Of a stretch of 64,000 nt of DNA, positions 18,028-27,579 are shown in pieces. How positions within the stretch are numbered: the stretch's first letter is position 1; the number at the start of each line of letters is the position of its first letter. The position numbers were made by a program, and so were the translations under genes. The notes beneath the pieces are model-generated. The model did no database searches, was not told where the DNA came from, and saw nothing but the letters and a program-made list of their open reading frames with translations. Source of the stretch: Algimonas porphyrae (GTDB taxonomy: Bacteria > Pseudomonadota > Alphaproteobacteria > Caulobacterales > Maricaulaceae). The DNA is taken from positions 2,978,001 through 3,042,000 of the forward strand of contig NZ_CP163424.1 in the NCBI RefSeq assembly GCF_041429795.1, read 5' to 3'.

Positions 18028-19776
18028 TTAGATTTCTTTTTTCAAGATAAATCTACTAAATCTCTCCATGGTGTATTTCGAAGATCCATCTGCATCCTGA
18101 TGAAGCTGACGAAGGCACTCTAGAACCTCATCGCGCCAAACATTCAAATCATCGCCGGATTTCCAAGAGTTAAGCTCAAAGTTCTCTTGAGCGAATATCT
18201 TGCCAAGCTCTTCTCTAGATAATGACATCAACCATTCTACAAACTCCCTTGGATCAACCAAAAGCAACAAATCCCCATTTGCCTTGTTATGCTTTTTGCT
18301 CAATCCATCGATTCCAGAAACAAATTCGCGCGCGGTCTTCGACCTGTCTAACAAGTCGCATATATCTTTAGAACTACCAATAGCTTCTTGCCCACGAGAA
18401 CTATCAACAATTTTTGAAATTACCTCAGCAAAGTGCTCTCTATATTCATCCAAAACATAAAAGCTCCAACCACCCCATCCAGTTCCACGTTGAACTGAGC
18501 CTCTCAGCGCGCCTCCACCACGAAGATCATCGGAGCCGCAGATACCATCTATATATGTTCCAAATTTTTCAACAATTTCCTCATAATTGGCGTCGTAAAG
18601 ACCAATTCTATACATAAGCATGAATACTGAAGCCAAATGAGCTATGACTCCAGCATCAATAATTTCATTATTACTCATCAAAACTTCGACATCATAAATT
18701 GCACGAAGTATCTCTTCATCACTCACTGTGTCATGCGAAGAAATTACCCTCCATTGAACATAGCCAATCTTTTCCCCAATAGCCTTTCGCGACTGGAGAT
18801 ATAACTCATCTGATACCACTTCCGGTAAAAAGTCACCATCAACGAATGCCGACCTCATAGTTCCGTCAGAAACATGCGAAATATAGACCTCTGAACCAAA
18901 TTTCTGAGATAAATCATACTTTCCATCACTATGGTCGTCAGAACTTTCACTGACATGTAGGAAACCTAAATCACTTTCCCCTGAGTATTTGATAAGACCG
19001 AATAGAAAAACTTGCTTAAATGCCTCGATGAGAATACTATCATGAACACCCTCTCTCGTAGCCGCAGACGACAGAAGTCTGAAAGAGGAGCGAAGTGAAC
19101 GTTTCAATACTCTAAGTGAAGATGTATCTGCTCGACTGAATATTCGAAGGATATCCGACTTAGCATCGGCCACCAAATCACCTAACTTTTCAACATTTCT
19201 TTTCTCTTTGACGATTTCGTCAAATACGTGAGATGTAGGTGGCGAAATTTTAAAACTACGGAAAATCACTTTCTCGCGCAGAGGCAAGAAATCTTCTGGA
19301 AGTTTCTCAATATCGGCTGATAGTATAACTTTCGCCCTCAATGTTTCAGTCAAGTATATTACAAGCCCTACTAATTCGGAGGAGTCCATAACGCTCCTTG
19401 CGAAATCATCTAGAACTATAATTTTTTCCTGAACATCCTCCGAGGTCAATCTCACAGATATCGGAATGAATTGTAATACGGCTGCATATTTAGAAATCTT
19501 TGGACCGACATCTTGCGCTTTTGAAAACATCCGATAAAAGAAACTCTTATTAGGAGAACATCTGAAATAAATTTCCTCTAACACATTTTCTCGGCTATCT
19601 TTCCCTGCCAAAGATATGAAAATCGCTTCTTTTGGCAGCGTTGCTTTTAGGAACGTCGTCTTGCCGACGCCCCAAGCGCCTTCCACAAACACTGCCCCCT
19701 CATCTGCTTTCCATTGATTAGTATGATCATTGAAAAAGTCTCGTATGAACGTGTTTGTCATCAGACGATCATCCAT
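18028..19776 (-). CDS. KAP-like P-loop NTPase, AT-rich, probably horizontally acquired
   Basis: 582 residues. Walker A G33-AWGVGKTT-41 and a Walker B-like KIIVLDDF at 118-125 sit in an N-terminal NTPase domain with a KAP/STAND-like flavour. The C-terminal 350 residues are helical, with no family I recognise. No transmembrane segment is evident. Codon use is clearly AT-rich against GC-rich neighbours, indicating transfer. KAP-type NTPases occur in some anti-phage loci, but no partner (nuclease or protease) is adjacent, so a defence role is only a hypothesis. An in-frame ATG at 19761 is an alternative start. Confidence 0.75.
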   Translation of the reverse strand: MDDRLMTNTFIRDFFNDHTNQWKADEGAVFVEGAWGVGKTTFLKATLPKEAIFISLAGKDSRENVLEEIYFRCSPNKSFFYRMFSKAQDVGPKISKYAAVLQFIPISVRLTSEDVQEKIIVLDDFARSVMDSSELVGLVIYLTETLRAKVILSADIEKLPEDFLPLREKVIFRSFKISPPTSHVFDEIVKEKRNVEKLGDLVADAKSDILRIFSRADTSSLRVLKRSLRSSFRLLSSAATREGVHDSILIEAFKQVFLFGLIKYSGESDLGFLHVSESSDDHSDGKYDLSQKFGSEVYISHVSDGTMRSAFVDGDFLPEVVSDELYLQSRKAIGEKIGYVQWRVISSHDTVSDEEILRAIYDVEVLMSNNEIIDAGVIAHLASVFMLMYRIGLYDANYEEIVEKFGTYIDGICGSDDLRGGGALRGSVQRGTGWGGWSFYVLDEYREHFAEVISKIVDSSRGQEAIGSSKDICDLLDRSKTAREFVSGIDGLSKKHNKANGDLLLLVDPREFVEWLMSLSREELGKIFAQENFELNSWKSGDDLNVWRDEVLECLRQLHQDADGSSKYTMERFSRFILKKEI

Positions 19777-19961
19777 ATATTTTCATCTCAGGATAGGCTG
19801 TTCTCAGACATAAAATCGATTCCATAGTCAATGGGTGATCACCTTGAGAGAATGCGTCTGTCGGCGCAGGCTTCTGGACTCGCAACCGAGCTGATCTTCC
19901 AGCTTCGTCGGAGACCCGATTGGGAAGAGCAGCCGTGGGAGAGGGGAGCTTGCAAACGCGC

Positions 19962-19985
19962 GAAGCGGGTTAATAAACCCGCTTC
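19962..19985 (-). terminator. Perfect hairpin spanning the sdhA stop codon
   Basis: GAAGCGGGTT and AACCCGCTTC pair over a four-base loop; the sdhA stop lies inside it. No T run follows in the direction of sdhA, so it may be a weak terminator or a 3'-end stabilising structure. Confidence 0.45.
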
Positions 19986-21754
19986 TTAGGCTCAATATAC
20001 TCTATGCCGTCGGTCATGGTATAGTCATGCACCGGCCTGTAATCAATCGTGACCGCATTCTTGTCCGCGTCGTACCAGGCGAGTGTGTGTTTCATCCATT
20101 GGTCGTCGAGGCGGTCGGGATAGTCTTCGTGGGCGTGGGCGCCGCGGCTTTCCTTGCGGTTATCGGCTGAGGCGATGGTGACGCGGGCCTGGGCGACGAG
20201 GTTGTCGAGTTCCAGCGTTTCCATCAAATCCGTATTCCAGACCATGGTCTTGTCCGCGACGGCCACGTCGGACAGGCTGTCCGCGATGGTCGTGACTTTG
20301 GCGACGCCTTGGGACAGGCTCTCTTCCGTGCGGAAGACGGCGCAATGTTCCTGCATGGCGCGTTGCAGGTCGAGCCGGATTTCGGCTGTGCCTCTGGTGC
20401 CTGCGGCGGCCTTGAACTTTTCGAGCCGGGCGACGCTGTGCTCGCCCGCATTTGCGGCGAGCGGCTTGTCGTCCGCACCAGCCGTGAGGACTTCGCCGCA
20501 GCGCAGACCCGCGGCCCGGCCAAACACGACCAGATCGATCAGGGAGTTGGAACCGAGGCGGTTGGCGCCGTGAACGGACACGCAGGCCGCTTCGCCCACC
20601 GCCATCAGGCCCGGCACCACATGGTCCGGGTTCTTGCCCTTTTTGGTCACTACCTCGCCGTGATAATTGGTCGGGATGCCGCCCATATTATAGTGGCAGG
20701 TCGGCAGGACCGGGATGGGTTCCTTGGTCACGTCCACGCCCGCGAAAATCTTCGCGGTCTCTGAAATACCCGGCAGGCGTTCGGCCAGCACCGCCGGATC
20801 GAGATGATCCAGATGCAGATAGATGTGATCCTTGTTCGGGCCGACTCCGCGGCCTTCGCGGATCTCGATGGTCATCGCGCGGGACACCACATCGCGCGAC
20901 GCGAGGTCCTTTGCGCTCGGCGCGTAGCGTTCCATGAACCGTTCGCCCTCGCTGTTGGTCAGGTAGCCACCCTCCCCGCGTGAGCCTTCGGTAATCAGGC
21001 AGCCCGCGCCGTAAATGCCGGTCGGGTGGAACTGGATGAACTCCATATCCTGCAGTGGCAGCCCCGCGCGCAGCACCATCGCATTGCCGTCGCCCGTACA
21101 GGTATGCGCGGATGTAGCCGAGAAGAAGACGCGGCCATAGCCGCCGGTGGCGAGGATCACCGTCTGCGCCTTGAAGCGGTGCAGCGTGCCGTCATCCAGC
21201 TTCCACGCCGTGATGCCGCGGCACGCCCCGTCTTCCATGATCAGGTCGAGGGCGAAATATTCGATGAAGAATTCGGTCTTGTGGCGCAGCGACTGGCCGT
21301 AGAGCGTGTGCAGCATGGCGTGACCGGTCCGGTCGGCGGCCGCGCAGGTCCGCTGCGCTTCCGGGCCCTGGCCCATATTCTGCATCATGCCGCCAAAGGG
21401 ACGCTGATAGATCTTGCCCTCGTCCGTGCGCGAGAACGGCATGCCCCAATGTTCGAGCTCATAGACCGCGTCCGGCGCGTTGCGGCAGAGATATTCGATA
21501 CTGTCCTGATCGCCGAGCCAGTCCGAGCCCTTGACCGTATCGTACATGTGCCAGCGCCAGTCATCCGGGCTCATATTGCCGAGGCTCGCGGCGATCCCGC
21601 CCTGTGCCGCGACCGTGTGGCTGCGCGTCGGGAAGACCTTGGTCACGCAGGCCGTCTTGAGCCCCGCTTGCGCCGCGCCGAGCGCTGCGCGCAGGCCCGA
21701 GCCGCCCGCACCCACGACGACGACGTCATATTCGTGATCGATGAAAGTGGTCAT
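19970..21754 (-). CDS. sdhA: Succinate dehydrogenase flavoprotein subunit
   Basis: 594 residues, normal for SdhA. The FAD-binding [14 protein letters not shown] is at the N-terminus, with [10 protein letters not shown] carrying the histidine that binds FAD covalently. [10 protein letters not shown] and the substrate/active-site region [20 protein letters not shown] follow, then [20 protein letters not shown]. It oxidises succinate to fumarate in complex II at the inner membrane. I start at the ATG at 21754 because it gives the standard N-terminus; longer starts would run into sdhD. It is in an operon sdhC-sdhD-sdhA, with sdhB elsewhere. Confidence 0.96.
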   Translation of the reverse strand: MTTFIDHEYDVVVVGAGGSGLRAALGAAQAGLKTACVTKVFPTRSHTVAAQGGIAASLGNMSPDDWRWHMYDTVKGSDWLGDQDSIEYLCRNAPDAVYELEHWGMPFSRTDEGKIYQRPFGGMMQNMGQGPEAQRTCAAADRTGHAMLHTLYGQSLRHKTEFFIEYFALDLIMEDGACRGITAWKLDDGTLHRFKAQTVILATGGYGRVFFSATSAHTCTGDGNAMVLRAGLPLQDMEFIQFHPTGIYGAGCLITEGSRGEGGYLTNSEGERFMERYAPSAKDLASRDVVSRAMTIEIREGRGVGPNKDHIYLHLDHLDPAVLAERLPGISETAKIFAGVDVTKEPIPVLPTCHYNMGGIPTNYHGEVVTKKGKNPDHVVPGLMAVGEAACVSVHGANRLGSNSLIDLVVFGRAAGLRCGEVLTAGADDKPLAANAGEHSVARLEKFKAAAGTRGTAEIRLDLQRAMQEHCAVFRTEESLSQGVAKVTTIADSLSDVAVADKTMVWNTDLMETLELDNLVAQARVTIASADNRKESRGAHAHEDYPDRLDDQWMKHTLAWYDADKNAVTIDYRPVHDYTMTDGIEYIEPKKRVY

Positions 21755-21765
21755 CTTACGGATCC

Positions 21766-22110
21766 TCAGACGAATGCATGCATGACAAGGCCGGCGACGC
21801 TGGCCAGCCACAGGATGAGCGCGACCGCCCGGTTCTTCCAGAGGCCAAATGCGCGCAGGCCGCCGCTAAAGTAATCCATGATCACTTCGTCCATCTCCAG
21901 CTTGGCATAGAGAATGGCGGCAGACAGGAACGCGATCATACCGAGCGCGCCATGCGCCGTTCCCAGCCAGTTCAGCACCGCCTCCGGCCCGACGCGGATT
22001 GTCATCACCGCATGCAGCGCCGCAAAGGGCAGACCAATGATCACGCCCCAGCCCGCCAGGCTGTGCATCTTGAAATGCGTCGTGCCGTGCCCTTTCGATG
22101 TCGCGCTCAT
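21766..22110 (-). CDS. sdhD: Succinate dehydrogenase membrane anchor subunit
   Basis: 114 residues with three transmembrane helices and the family segment [31 protein letters not shown] holds the DY-type quinone-site residues. It anchors SdhAB to the inner membrane with SdhC. The start overlaps the sdhC stop (ATGA), and sdhA follows after 11 bases. Confidence 0.92.
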   Translation of the reverse strand: MSATSKGHGTTHFKMHSLAGWGVIIGLPFAALHAVMTIRVGPEAVLNWLGTAHGALGMIAFLSAAILYAKLEMDEVIMDYFSGGLRAFGLWKNRAVALILWLASVAGLVMHAFV

Positions 22111-22493
22111 GAGGAGGCTCCCGCATAGGTCAAGATCGCGGCCAGGGCGACAGCGATCAGGATCATCACGAAGGACAGCCTGTTATTGAGCTGCGGATCG
22201 AACAATTCGCCGCGGTTCCAGACCGCATGGCGCAATTGTGCCAGCGCCATGAAGAAAAAGGCGAACAGGAAGACGAACAAGCCGATCGCGCCCAGCGGAC
22301 TGAACAGCAATCCCGCCAGCGGCAGCGCGCCGGTCAGCGCGACAGCCACAAGCCCGAGCGCCACGATCACCAGCGCCACATAACAGATGATTGCGCTCGC
22401 CCTGTGAAGGATCGAGCTCAGCATCGCGCCGTGCCAGCGCCAGACCTGCAAATGCGGCGACATGGGCCGCGGATCATTCCATTCGGATGACAT
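22107..22493 (-). CDS. sdhC: Succinate dehydrogenase cytochrome b556 subunit
   Basis: 128 residues with three transmembrane helices. The N-terminal RPMSPHLQVWRW and SSILHRASA segments carry the conserved S and R of the quinone pocket. LRHAVWNRG contains the likely heme-ligating histidine. First gene of sdhCDA, start ATG at 22493. Confidence 0.93.
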   Translation of the reverse strand: MSSEWNDPRPMSPHLQVWRWHGAMLSSILHRASAIICYVALVIVALGLVAVALTGALPLAGLLFSPLGAIGLFVFLFAFFFMALAQLRHAVWNRGELFDPQLNNRLSFVMILIAVALAAILTYAGASS

Positions 22494-22866
22494 GGGAACT
22501 CCGGTTGCGTCTGTTGTGGGACGACCCGGAAACGCTACGCCCCAGCCCGCCTGTGCTACTGGCTACGGATAAGGCTGCGGAAAGGTTGCGGCAAGGTTGG
22601 ATTAGCCGCAGGTAGAGGATTTGTTTGCGGGTGAGTTGCAAGTGCGGCTGATATCATACTGACGCCCAACCAACACATCGTTTGCACCCAATCCCATTCT
22701 GCTTTCCACCTTCTCCTTATCATCTTCAAGACAACCAAAAGGCGTAAAATTGGGAACGCCTGTTTGATATTTGCAAATCAAATTAACTATGATAAATAGA
22801 ACTACACTCTTTGATTGCATCGAAGGGTCAGCGGATGGGGAGCGCATCCTTCAGGGGGGGGTATCG
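22494..22866. other. Intergenic region between sdhC and the hydrolase operon
   Basis: About 370 bases of divergent leader. The composition shifts from GC-rich near sdhC to AT-rich near 22750-22800. A longer in-frame start for the hydrolase exists at 22771 or 22789, but the G-rich CAGGGGGGGG just before 22867 marks the better start. I see no other gene or clear repeat; the minus-strand open frames here are low quality. Confidence 0.5.
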
Positions 22867-24018
22867 ATGGCTGCTGCAAAGCATGTGATTTTTCTCGTTC
22901 ACGGGATGGGCGTCTACCGCAAGGCATCTGACGGTGACCCTGCCAAGCGCGTCGATGACAATCAGTGGTTCGACAGCGCGCAAAAGACGATCAAAGAGGC
23001 TTACGACCTCTACCCCTATCTGAAGGGTCGCGACTTTGATGATCGCTATCGGTTCGTAAACATCAATTATGACGAGTATTTCGATGCCCTTCTGACCAAT
23101 ACGGCGGATGCGGTGCGCGATTTATCGTTCATGCTTCCGAAAACCGTCCCGAGTGACCTGACGAAACTGTTCGCGAAGTCGAAGGAAATCGAAGACAATT
23201 TTTTCTGGACCCATATTGTCGACGTACTCCTCTACAAGTTTCTCAAGACAGCAAGGCGTAGCATCAAGTCACATGTAATCGCCAAGATATTGCGAGAGAC
23301 TTTGGGGCCACAGGACAAGCCCTATTCCAAGCCTCGCCGTTGGACGCTGATCGCACACTCAATGGGAAGCATCGTTGCGCATGACGCTGTTTCGGCCATC
23401 CAGGAAGAAGCCCTGAAAAGCGGTTATGCAAAAGCGCTTCAACCCGCCAGCATGATTGCCATGATCGCCAACGTGATCGCGCCGCTCGCCTCGGACAAGT
23501 TCGCGCCACCCTATAATGACCATATGAAGCCGGCAGGGCCGTTTTCGGCTACCTACAATTATCTTAGCGCAGCGCACCGCCTGGATCCGCTCACACAAGC
23601 TGTACCTTTCGAGGGCGAAGCGTGGAATGACCTTCTCGGCAATGGTCACGCCGGCGGCGGAGACGGCCCGTTTACCTACCTCCCGACTTTGAATCACTAT
23701 CGTCCTGACCTGATCCTGGACAATGGGAAGTTAGGAAGTTTCGATGCCCTGATCCCCCATTCCTTTGGTCATTACTTCTCAAATCCCAAGGTTCACTTGC
23801 CGATCTTTAGCGCCATGGATTCGGGCCTGATGCTTAGTAGCAAGGAAAAAACCGAGCTCTTCATGGCGTACGAGGAAAAGACTGCAACCAAGCAACGTCA
23901 AGCCATCACCGACCTTCTCGATAATCTGGTCGTGAAGGAACTCAAGGAACAGGATGATGAAAGGCTGCTCGAATATTGGCGCAAGGCCTTCCAGATTCTG
24001 GAAGGAGCGTTCGTATGA
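22867..24018 (+). CDS. Alpha/beta hydrolase (lipase/esterase-like), operon with a periplasmic protein
   Basis: 383 residues. The oxyanion loop VHGMG is near residue 14 and the nucleophile elbow AHSMGS places catalytic S165. The region LDNLVVKELKEQDDERLLE at the C-terminus is helical. No signal peptide is visible, so it is probably cytoplasmic. Its substrate is unknown. A poly-G ribosome binding site precedes the ATG at 22867. The stop overlaps the start of the next gene (ATGA), so the two are translationally coupled. Confidence 0.72.
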   Translation: MAAAKHVIFLVHGMGVYRKASDGDPAKRVDDNQWFDSAQKTIKEAYDLYPYLKGRDFDDRYRFVNINYDEYFDALLTNTADAVRDLSFMLPKTVPSDLTKLFAKSKEIEDNFFWTHIVDVLLYKFLKTARRSIKSHVIAKILRETLGPQDKPYSKPRRWTLIAHSMGSIVAHDAVSAIQEEALKSGYAKALQPASMIAMIANVIAPLASDKFAPPYNDHMKPAGPFSATYNYLSAAHRLDPLTQAVPFEGEAWNDLLGNGHAGGGDGPFTYLPTLNHYRPDLILDNGKLGSFDALIPHSFGHYFSNPKVHLPIFSAMDSGLMLSSKEKTELFMAYEEKTATKQRQAITDLLDNLVVKELKEQDDERLLEYWRKAFQILEGAFV

Positions 24019-25160
24019 GACCGATCTTCGCCATCTTGCTATTCTGGGTGCTACTTGGAAGCACTGCTGCAGCAGAAGACACGCCCAATTGCCAGACCAG
24101 TATCGAAAATGACGTCACTACGCAGCTTGACGCCATTCGGCAGTTACGAGTCTGCTACCAGGATATGGATGCGATCATGAATCCAGGCGATGATGTTGAC
24201 AACGTCATCTATGCCAAGAATGCCCTTGAACGCATCAAGACCTCGATTATCCGGTCGGAAGCGCAATTGTGCGCAACCGGGTTAGAGGACGGCTGTGAAC
24301 TGTATCGACGTCTGAGTGATCGCGCCACTTACCTGACCGAAGACTTTATGACGCGACAGATTGACCGTCAAAGCTATCTATCCGATTTCAGGATGAACGA
24401 AAGCTACCGGGCCTCACTCGTCATCGGCCGGGATGCCGTAATCAAACCTATCTTTCTCTGTGGCGAATTCCTTCGCAATGGCTCCACACGAGAGACAGGT
24501 TCCTGCCAGAACATCGACGCGCTGCAGGTTCCCTGTGACGCACAGTGCAATCGCAGAAAAAATAGTGCGCTGGCACTGATACCTACCATGATCGATATGG
24601 CCACGCTTGCCGCAAAACCGCAGGTTGGCGCCGTCTTTGCCCAAGAAGCCGAGAGAAATTCCGCAATCTGGCGAACCTACGTCCTAGGGGACGACAAGAT
24701 ATCAGGCATGACAATCTGGGAGGCGGCTCTGAACGAATGGCTCGTTACTCCGAATGGTAACGATCTGGGCTTTGTCGAACCGAAAACCCACCAATTTGTG
24801 GCACTTCGCCCCAGTTTGGGTGTGACGGCCTACAACTCCAAAGGTGAGAATGTCGACTTCGCAGGATTGATTGAAGTCTTCGGTGTGAAATGGTGGCGCG
24901 AGTGGAATGATAAAGGTGAGCGTGTCAAACCCATGGGAGTATCTGCGATCGTCGCCTATAATCCCAGTGAGACAACGGATGATTTCGGCTTCGGTCTGAA
25001 AGTCGACAATGTATTTCGTAATATCGATGTGTCGGTCGTCGGACGCGATTGGGACGACGGGCCGGAGGTCGCCGTCATGTTCAGTGTCGACATTTCAGCG
25101 ATCCTTCCCAAAGTCGGACTTGAAAAAGGTTGCGAAATTCTGGGCGTTCCGAACTGCTGA
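24015..25160 (+). CDS. Secreted hypothetical protein coupled to the hydrolase
   Basis: 381 residues with an N-terminal signal peptide (FAILLFWVLLGSTAAAED, cleavage after AAA) and many cysteines (SCQN, PCDAQCNRRK, GCEILGVPNC), suggesting disulfides in the periplasm. No family recognised. The ATGA overlap with the hydrolase indicates one functional unit. An enzyme with a secreted partner or substrate-handling protein is plausible, but the role is unknown. Confidence 0.65.
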   Translation: MRPIFAILLFWVLLGSTAAAEDTPNCQTSIENDVTTQLDAIRQLRVCYQDMDAIMNPGDDVDNVIYAKNALERIKTSIIRSEAQLCATGLEDGCELYRRLSDRATYLTEDFMTRQIDRQSYLSDFRMNESYRASLVIGRDAVIKPIFLCGEFLRNGSTRETGSCQNIDALQVPCDAQCNRRKNSALALIPTMIDMATLAAKPQVGAVFAQEAERNSAIWRTYVLGDDKISGMTIWEAALNEWLVTPNGNDLGFVEPKTHQFVALRPSLGVTAYNSKGENVDFAGLIEVFGVKWWREWNDKGERVKPMGVSAIVAYNPSETTDDFGFGLKVDNVFRNIDVSVVGRDWDDGPEVAVMFSVDISAILPKVGLEKGCEILGVPNC

Positions 25161-25191
25161 GACAATCAATAAAGAATAGACGGCCGATCTC

Positions 25192-25488
25192 ATGACTGAG
25201 ACAAGCGAACCGATAGATGTATCAAAGTTTGAGGTAGGAGAACCGCAAGATATCACGCCAGAAGACACTATGACGATATAAAGGACGTGTCACTTCGCCT
25301 TGCCGGCGAATTTACCTTATCAATTGCTATCATTTTTAAGGCTTGTGGCACTCACCACATTTTACCTTCTTGTAAAAGACGGGAAGGTTACTGAATTCGT
25401 TCTTAGAGTATATGTTATTATTGTTTTGGTTATCGGAACGCTACTGGTTGTATTAGCGCATATTCGACATCGCAGATCGCACCCATAG
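25192..25488 (+). pseudogene. Small membrane protein interrupted by an in-frame TAA
   Basis: An ATG at 25192 opens a frame of 29 residues (MTETSEPIDVSKFEVGEP) that meets TAA at 25279-25281. The same frame continues open to 25488 and encodes two hydrophobic helices ending in HIRHRRSHP. Reading through gives a plausible 98-residue membrane protein, so one nonsense mutation may have inactivated it. A second start within the downstream half (TTG at 25300) has no ribosome binding site. Confidence 0.42.
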
Positions 25489-25553
25489 TCGCTTTTTTTG
25501 GAACGATAGCAGGGTAGCTGCTGGGTGAGTCAAAAAAAGTCCAGAGAAATCCG

Positions 25554-25918
25554 ATGACAATTAAATCTACCGTTATCCTAACAATTATTTTTTCAGCGTT
25601 GTGAGCGCCTCAGCTTCACCATAAACGATTCCTGAGGTCGGAAATTACCATAACATAAACAGTTCGGAACCGACACTTCAGTGCGCCGTCCTGCAAGAAC
25701 AAAACAGCAGCCCATCATTGTTCTCCGTTGAATCTGGCGCAAAGAGGACCATTTTCAACTCGGAGACATGTGATCCGAGAATTGTCTGCCAACCACCTGT
25801 GGAACCAAAAATTTACAAGCTGAAACCTGATCGACGATATAATTTCGTCCGAACAGATGCTGACAGTGCAGTCAAACTATACCACGTCACGCCGCAATCA
25901 GCCGGTCCACTTCACTGA
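25554..25918 (+). pseudogene. Decayed small secreted protein
   Basis: ATG at 25554 begins a signal-peptide-like stretch (MTIKSTVILTIIFSAL) that ends at a TGA. Continuing from the same place in the next frame gives VSASASP, then a TAA, then 98 residues (TIPEVGNYHN...TPQSAGPLH) that look like a mature secreted domain. A frameshift plus a stop explain the pattern. It overlaps the end of cpdR by 32 bases. Confidence 0.35.
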
Positions 25919-26246
25919 CCAGCTGGCGCAGGTGGACGGGCTTGCTCAAAACGGTCTGTTCTGACGCTTTGGCGTCGCTCATGGCGACGGCGGCGAAGCC
26001 AGTGATGAACATGACCTTGATGCCGGGGGAGAGGGTTTCGGCCTGTTTGGCCAGTTCGATCCCGTCCACACCGGGCATCATAATATCGGTCAGCAGCAGA
26101 TCGAACGCTCCATCCGCGAATTTGAGCGCGCGCAGCGCGCGTTCGCCGTCCGAGCAGGCAATAACGTTATGGCCCGCCTTTTCGAGGGCTTTTTCGAAGA
26201 AGCGGCGCATGTCCGCATCGTCTTCGGCATAAAGTATCGTCGCCAT
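25887..26246 (-). CDS. cpdR: Response regulator CpdR
   Basis: 119 residues, a single receiver domain. The acidic pocket is YAEDDADMRR and the phospho-acceptor is D54 (LLLTDIMMPGVDGIELA). The segments MFITGFAAVAM and VLSKPVHLRQLVSEVDRL match CpdR closely. In Caulobacter CpdR is an adaptor that directs ClpXP proteolysis of cell-cycle proteins and is controlled by CckA-ChpT. I started at ATG 26246, which gives the standard length. It is divergent from the hutG-like gene, as commonly seen in alphaproteobacteria. Confidence 0.9.
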   Translation of the reverse strand: MATILYAEDDADMRRFFEKALEKAGHNVIACSDGERALRALKFADGAFDLLLTDIMMPGVDGIELAKQAETLSPGIKVMFITGFAAVAMSDAKASEQTVLSKPVHLRQLVSEVDRLIAA

Positions 26247-26443
26247 AATCTGTCCAAACCCGCTTCGGCCCCGCCCTGTCAGGACAAAACCGCTATAATC
26301 GCTACGCGTGCGTCGCGCCAGACTGGATCGACCGGCCCTGCCGTCTCGTCCTATGCGAGAATCACGCCATTCAGATGTGCCTAGCGGGGTGCGACTTAAA
26401 AAACCCTGACCAGCCACCGGCTTTTTGCGCTAGAAGACGATCC

Positions 26444-27343
26444 ATGCGCACCGGTTTTACACGCAGGACGGACAGACTAAGCCCGGCAGAGGTCGAGAGC
26501 CTGCGCGCCATGACACCGGGTCATACGGTCGATCATCCGGATGCCTGGGTCGCGCCGATCCTGTTCGCCTCGCCGCATTCCGGTTCGATCTATCCGCAGG
26601 CCTTTCGCGAACGCGCCCTCCTCGGCAAGGCGCAGCTGCGCCGGAATGAGGACATGTTCGTCGATCGGCTGATCGCAGCCGCGGTTCCGGCGGGCGCGCC
26701 GCGTCTGTGTGCGCATTTTCCGCGTTGCTATGTCGATGTGAACCGCGCGCCGGACGATCTGCCGCAGAGCTGGTCCGACAGGCCGATCGATCCGTCCGCG
26801 CGAGCGCAGGCCGGGATCGGTGTCGTGCCGACCCACATTGGCGACAGGGCGCCGATCTATCGCCGCATTCCGAGCCGCGCTGATGTGGAGGCGCGGATTG
26901 CGGCGCTCTATCACCCCTATCACGCGGCCTTGCAGGCCCTGATCGGTCAATCCTGCGCCCGCTTCGGACAGGCGCTGCTGATCGATTGTCATTCCATGCC
27001 CGGTTTCGCGCCGATGGGATCGCGGCGGCCGGACATCGTGCTGGGCGACCGGTTCGGGCGCGCCTGCCATGCTGACACGCTGCTGCAGGTGCGGCAGGTA
27101 CTGCAAGATGCGGGCTTCTCTGTTGCCGTGAACTACCCCTATGCTGGCGGCTATGTGACGGACCATTACGGACGGCCCGATAGCGGCATCGAAACCCTGC
27201 AGATCGAGATCAATCGCGATCTCTACCTCAATCCCGTCACGCTGGCGCCCAAACGCAGCTATGATGATCTGGCTGGGCGCATGGCGCAGGTGGTGCAGAC
27301 CCTGATCGATCAGAGACGACCGCAAGCCATTGCGGCGCAGTAG
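26444..27343 (+). CDS. N-formylglutamate amidohydrolase family protein
   Basis: 299 residues of the HutG / N-formylglutamate deformylase family. Visible are FASPHSGSIYP and RNEDMFVDRLI, then LIDCHSMPG, consistent with the metal-binding His/Asp/Glu set, and IETLQIEINRDLYLN near the end. It hydrolyses N-formyl-L-glutamate or a related formyl amide in the cytoplasm. The start at 26444 was chosen for length. No other hut genes are nearby, and its link with cpdR is synteny only. Confidence 0.88.
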   Translation: MRTGFTRRTDRLSPAEVESLRAMTPGHTVDHPDAWVAPILFASPHSGSIYPQAFRERALLGKAQLRRNEDMFVDRLIAAAVPAGAPRLCAHFPRCYVDVNRAPDDLPQSWSDRPIDPSARAQAGIGVVPTHIGDRAPIYRRIPSRADVEARIAALYHPYHAALQALIGQSCARFGQALLIDCHSMPGFAPMGSRRPDIVLGDRFGRACHADTLLQVRQVLQDAGFSVAVNYPYAGGYVTDHYGRPDSGIETLQIEINRDLYLNPVTLAPKRSYDDLAGRMAQVVQTLIDQRRPQAIAAQ

Positions 27344-27579
27344 ATCGGACGTTAAAGGCCCGCGCCGTTGAGAGCTTGAGACTGTGCGAATACGGGACAG
27401 CGCAAACGCCGCCCGGATCCGGAATTCATGACTGATTAACCATAGAGGCGAGCCCAGAGCGCTGGATTCCCTCCCTTTTGACGCGAACAACCCACAGGGG
27501 AACAACTCACGGCAGCTTGGCACGACGATTGCTCCCTTCTCAGGCGAGACGATCATTCGATCCATTTGCGTGAGGACCC

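Noticed and set aside
22556-22847. Two minus-strand ORFs in front of the hydrolase gene
   Set aside because: They lie across the hydrolase leader and show no domain or ribosome binding site.
24015-25160. Secreted partner of the hydrolase as a known lipase chaperone
   Set aside because: Its cysteine-rich, mostly soluble sequence lacks the membrane anchor and motif of Lif-type chaperones.
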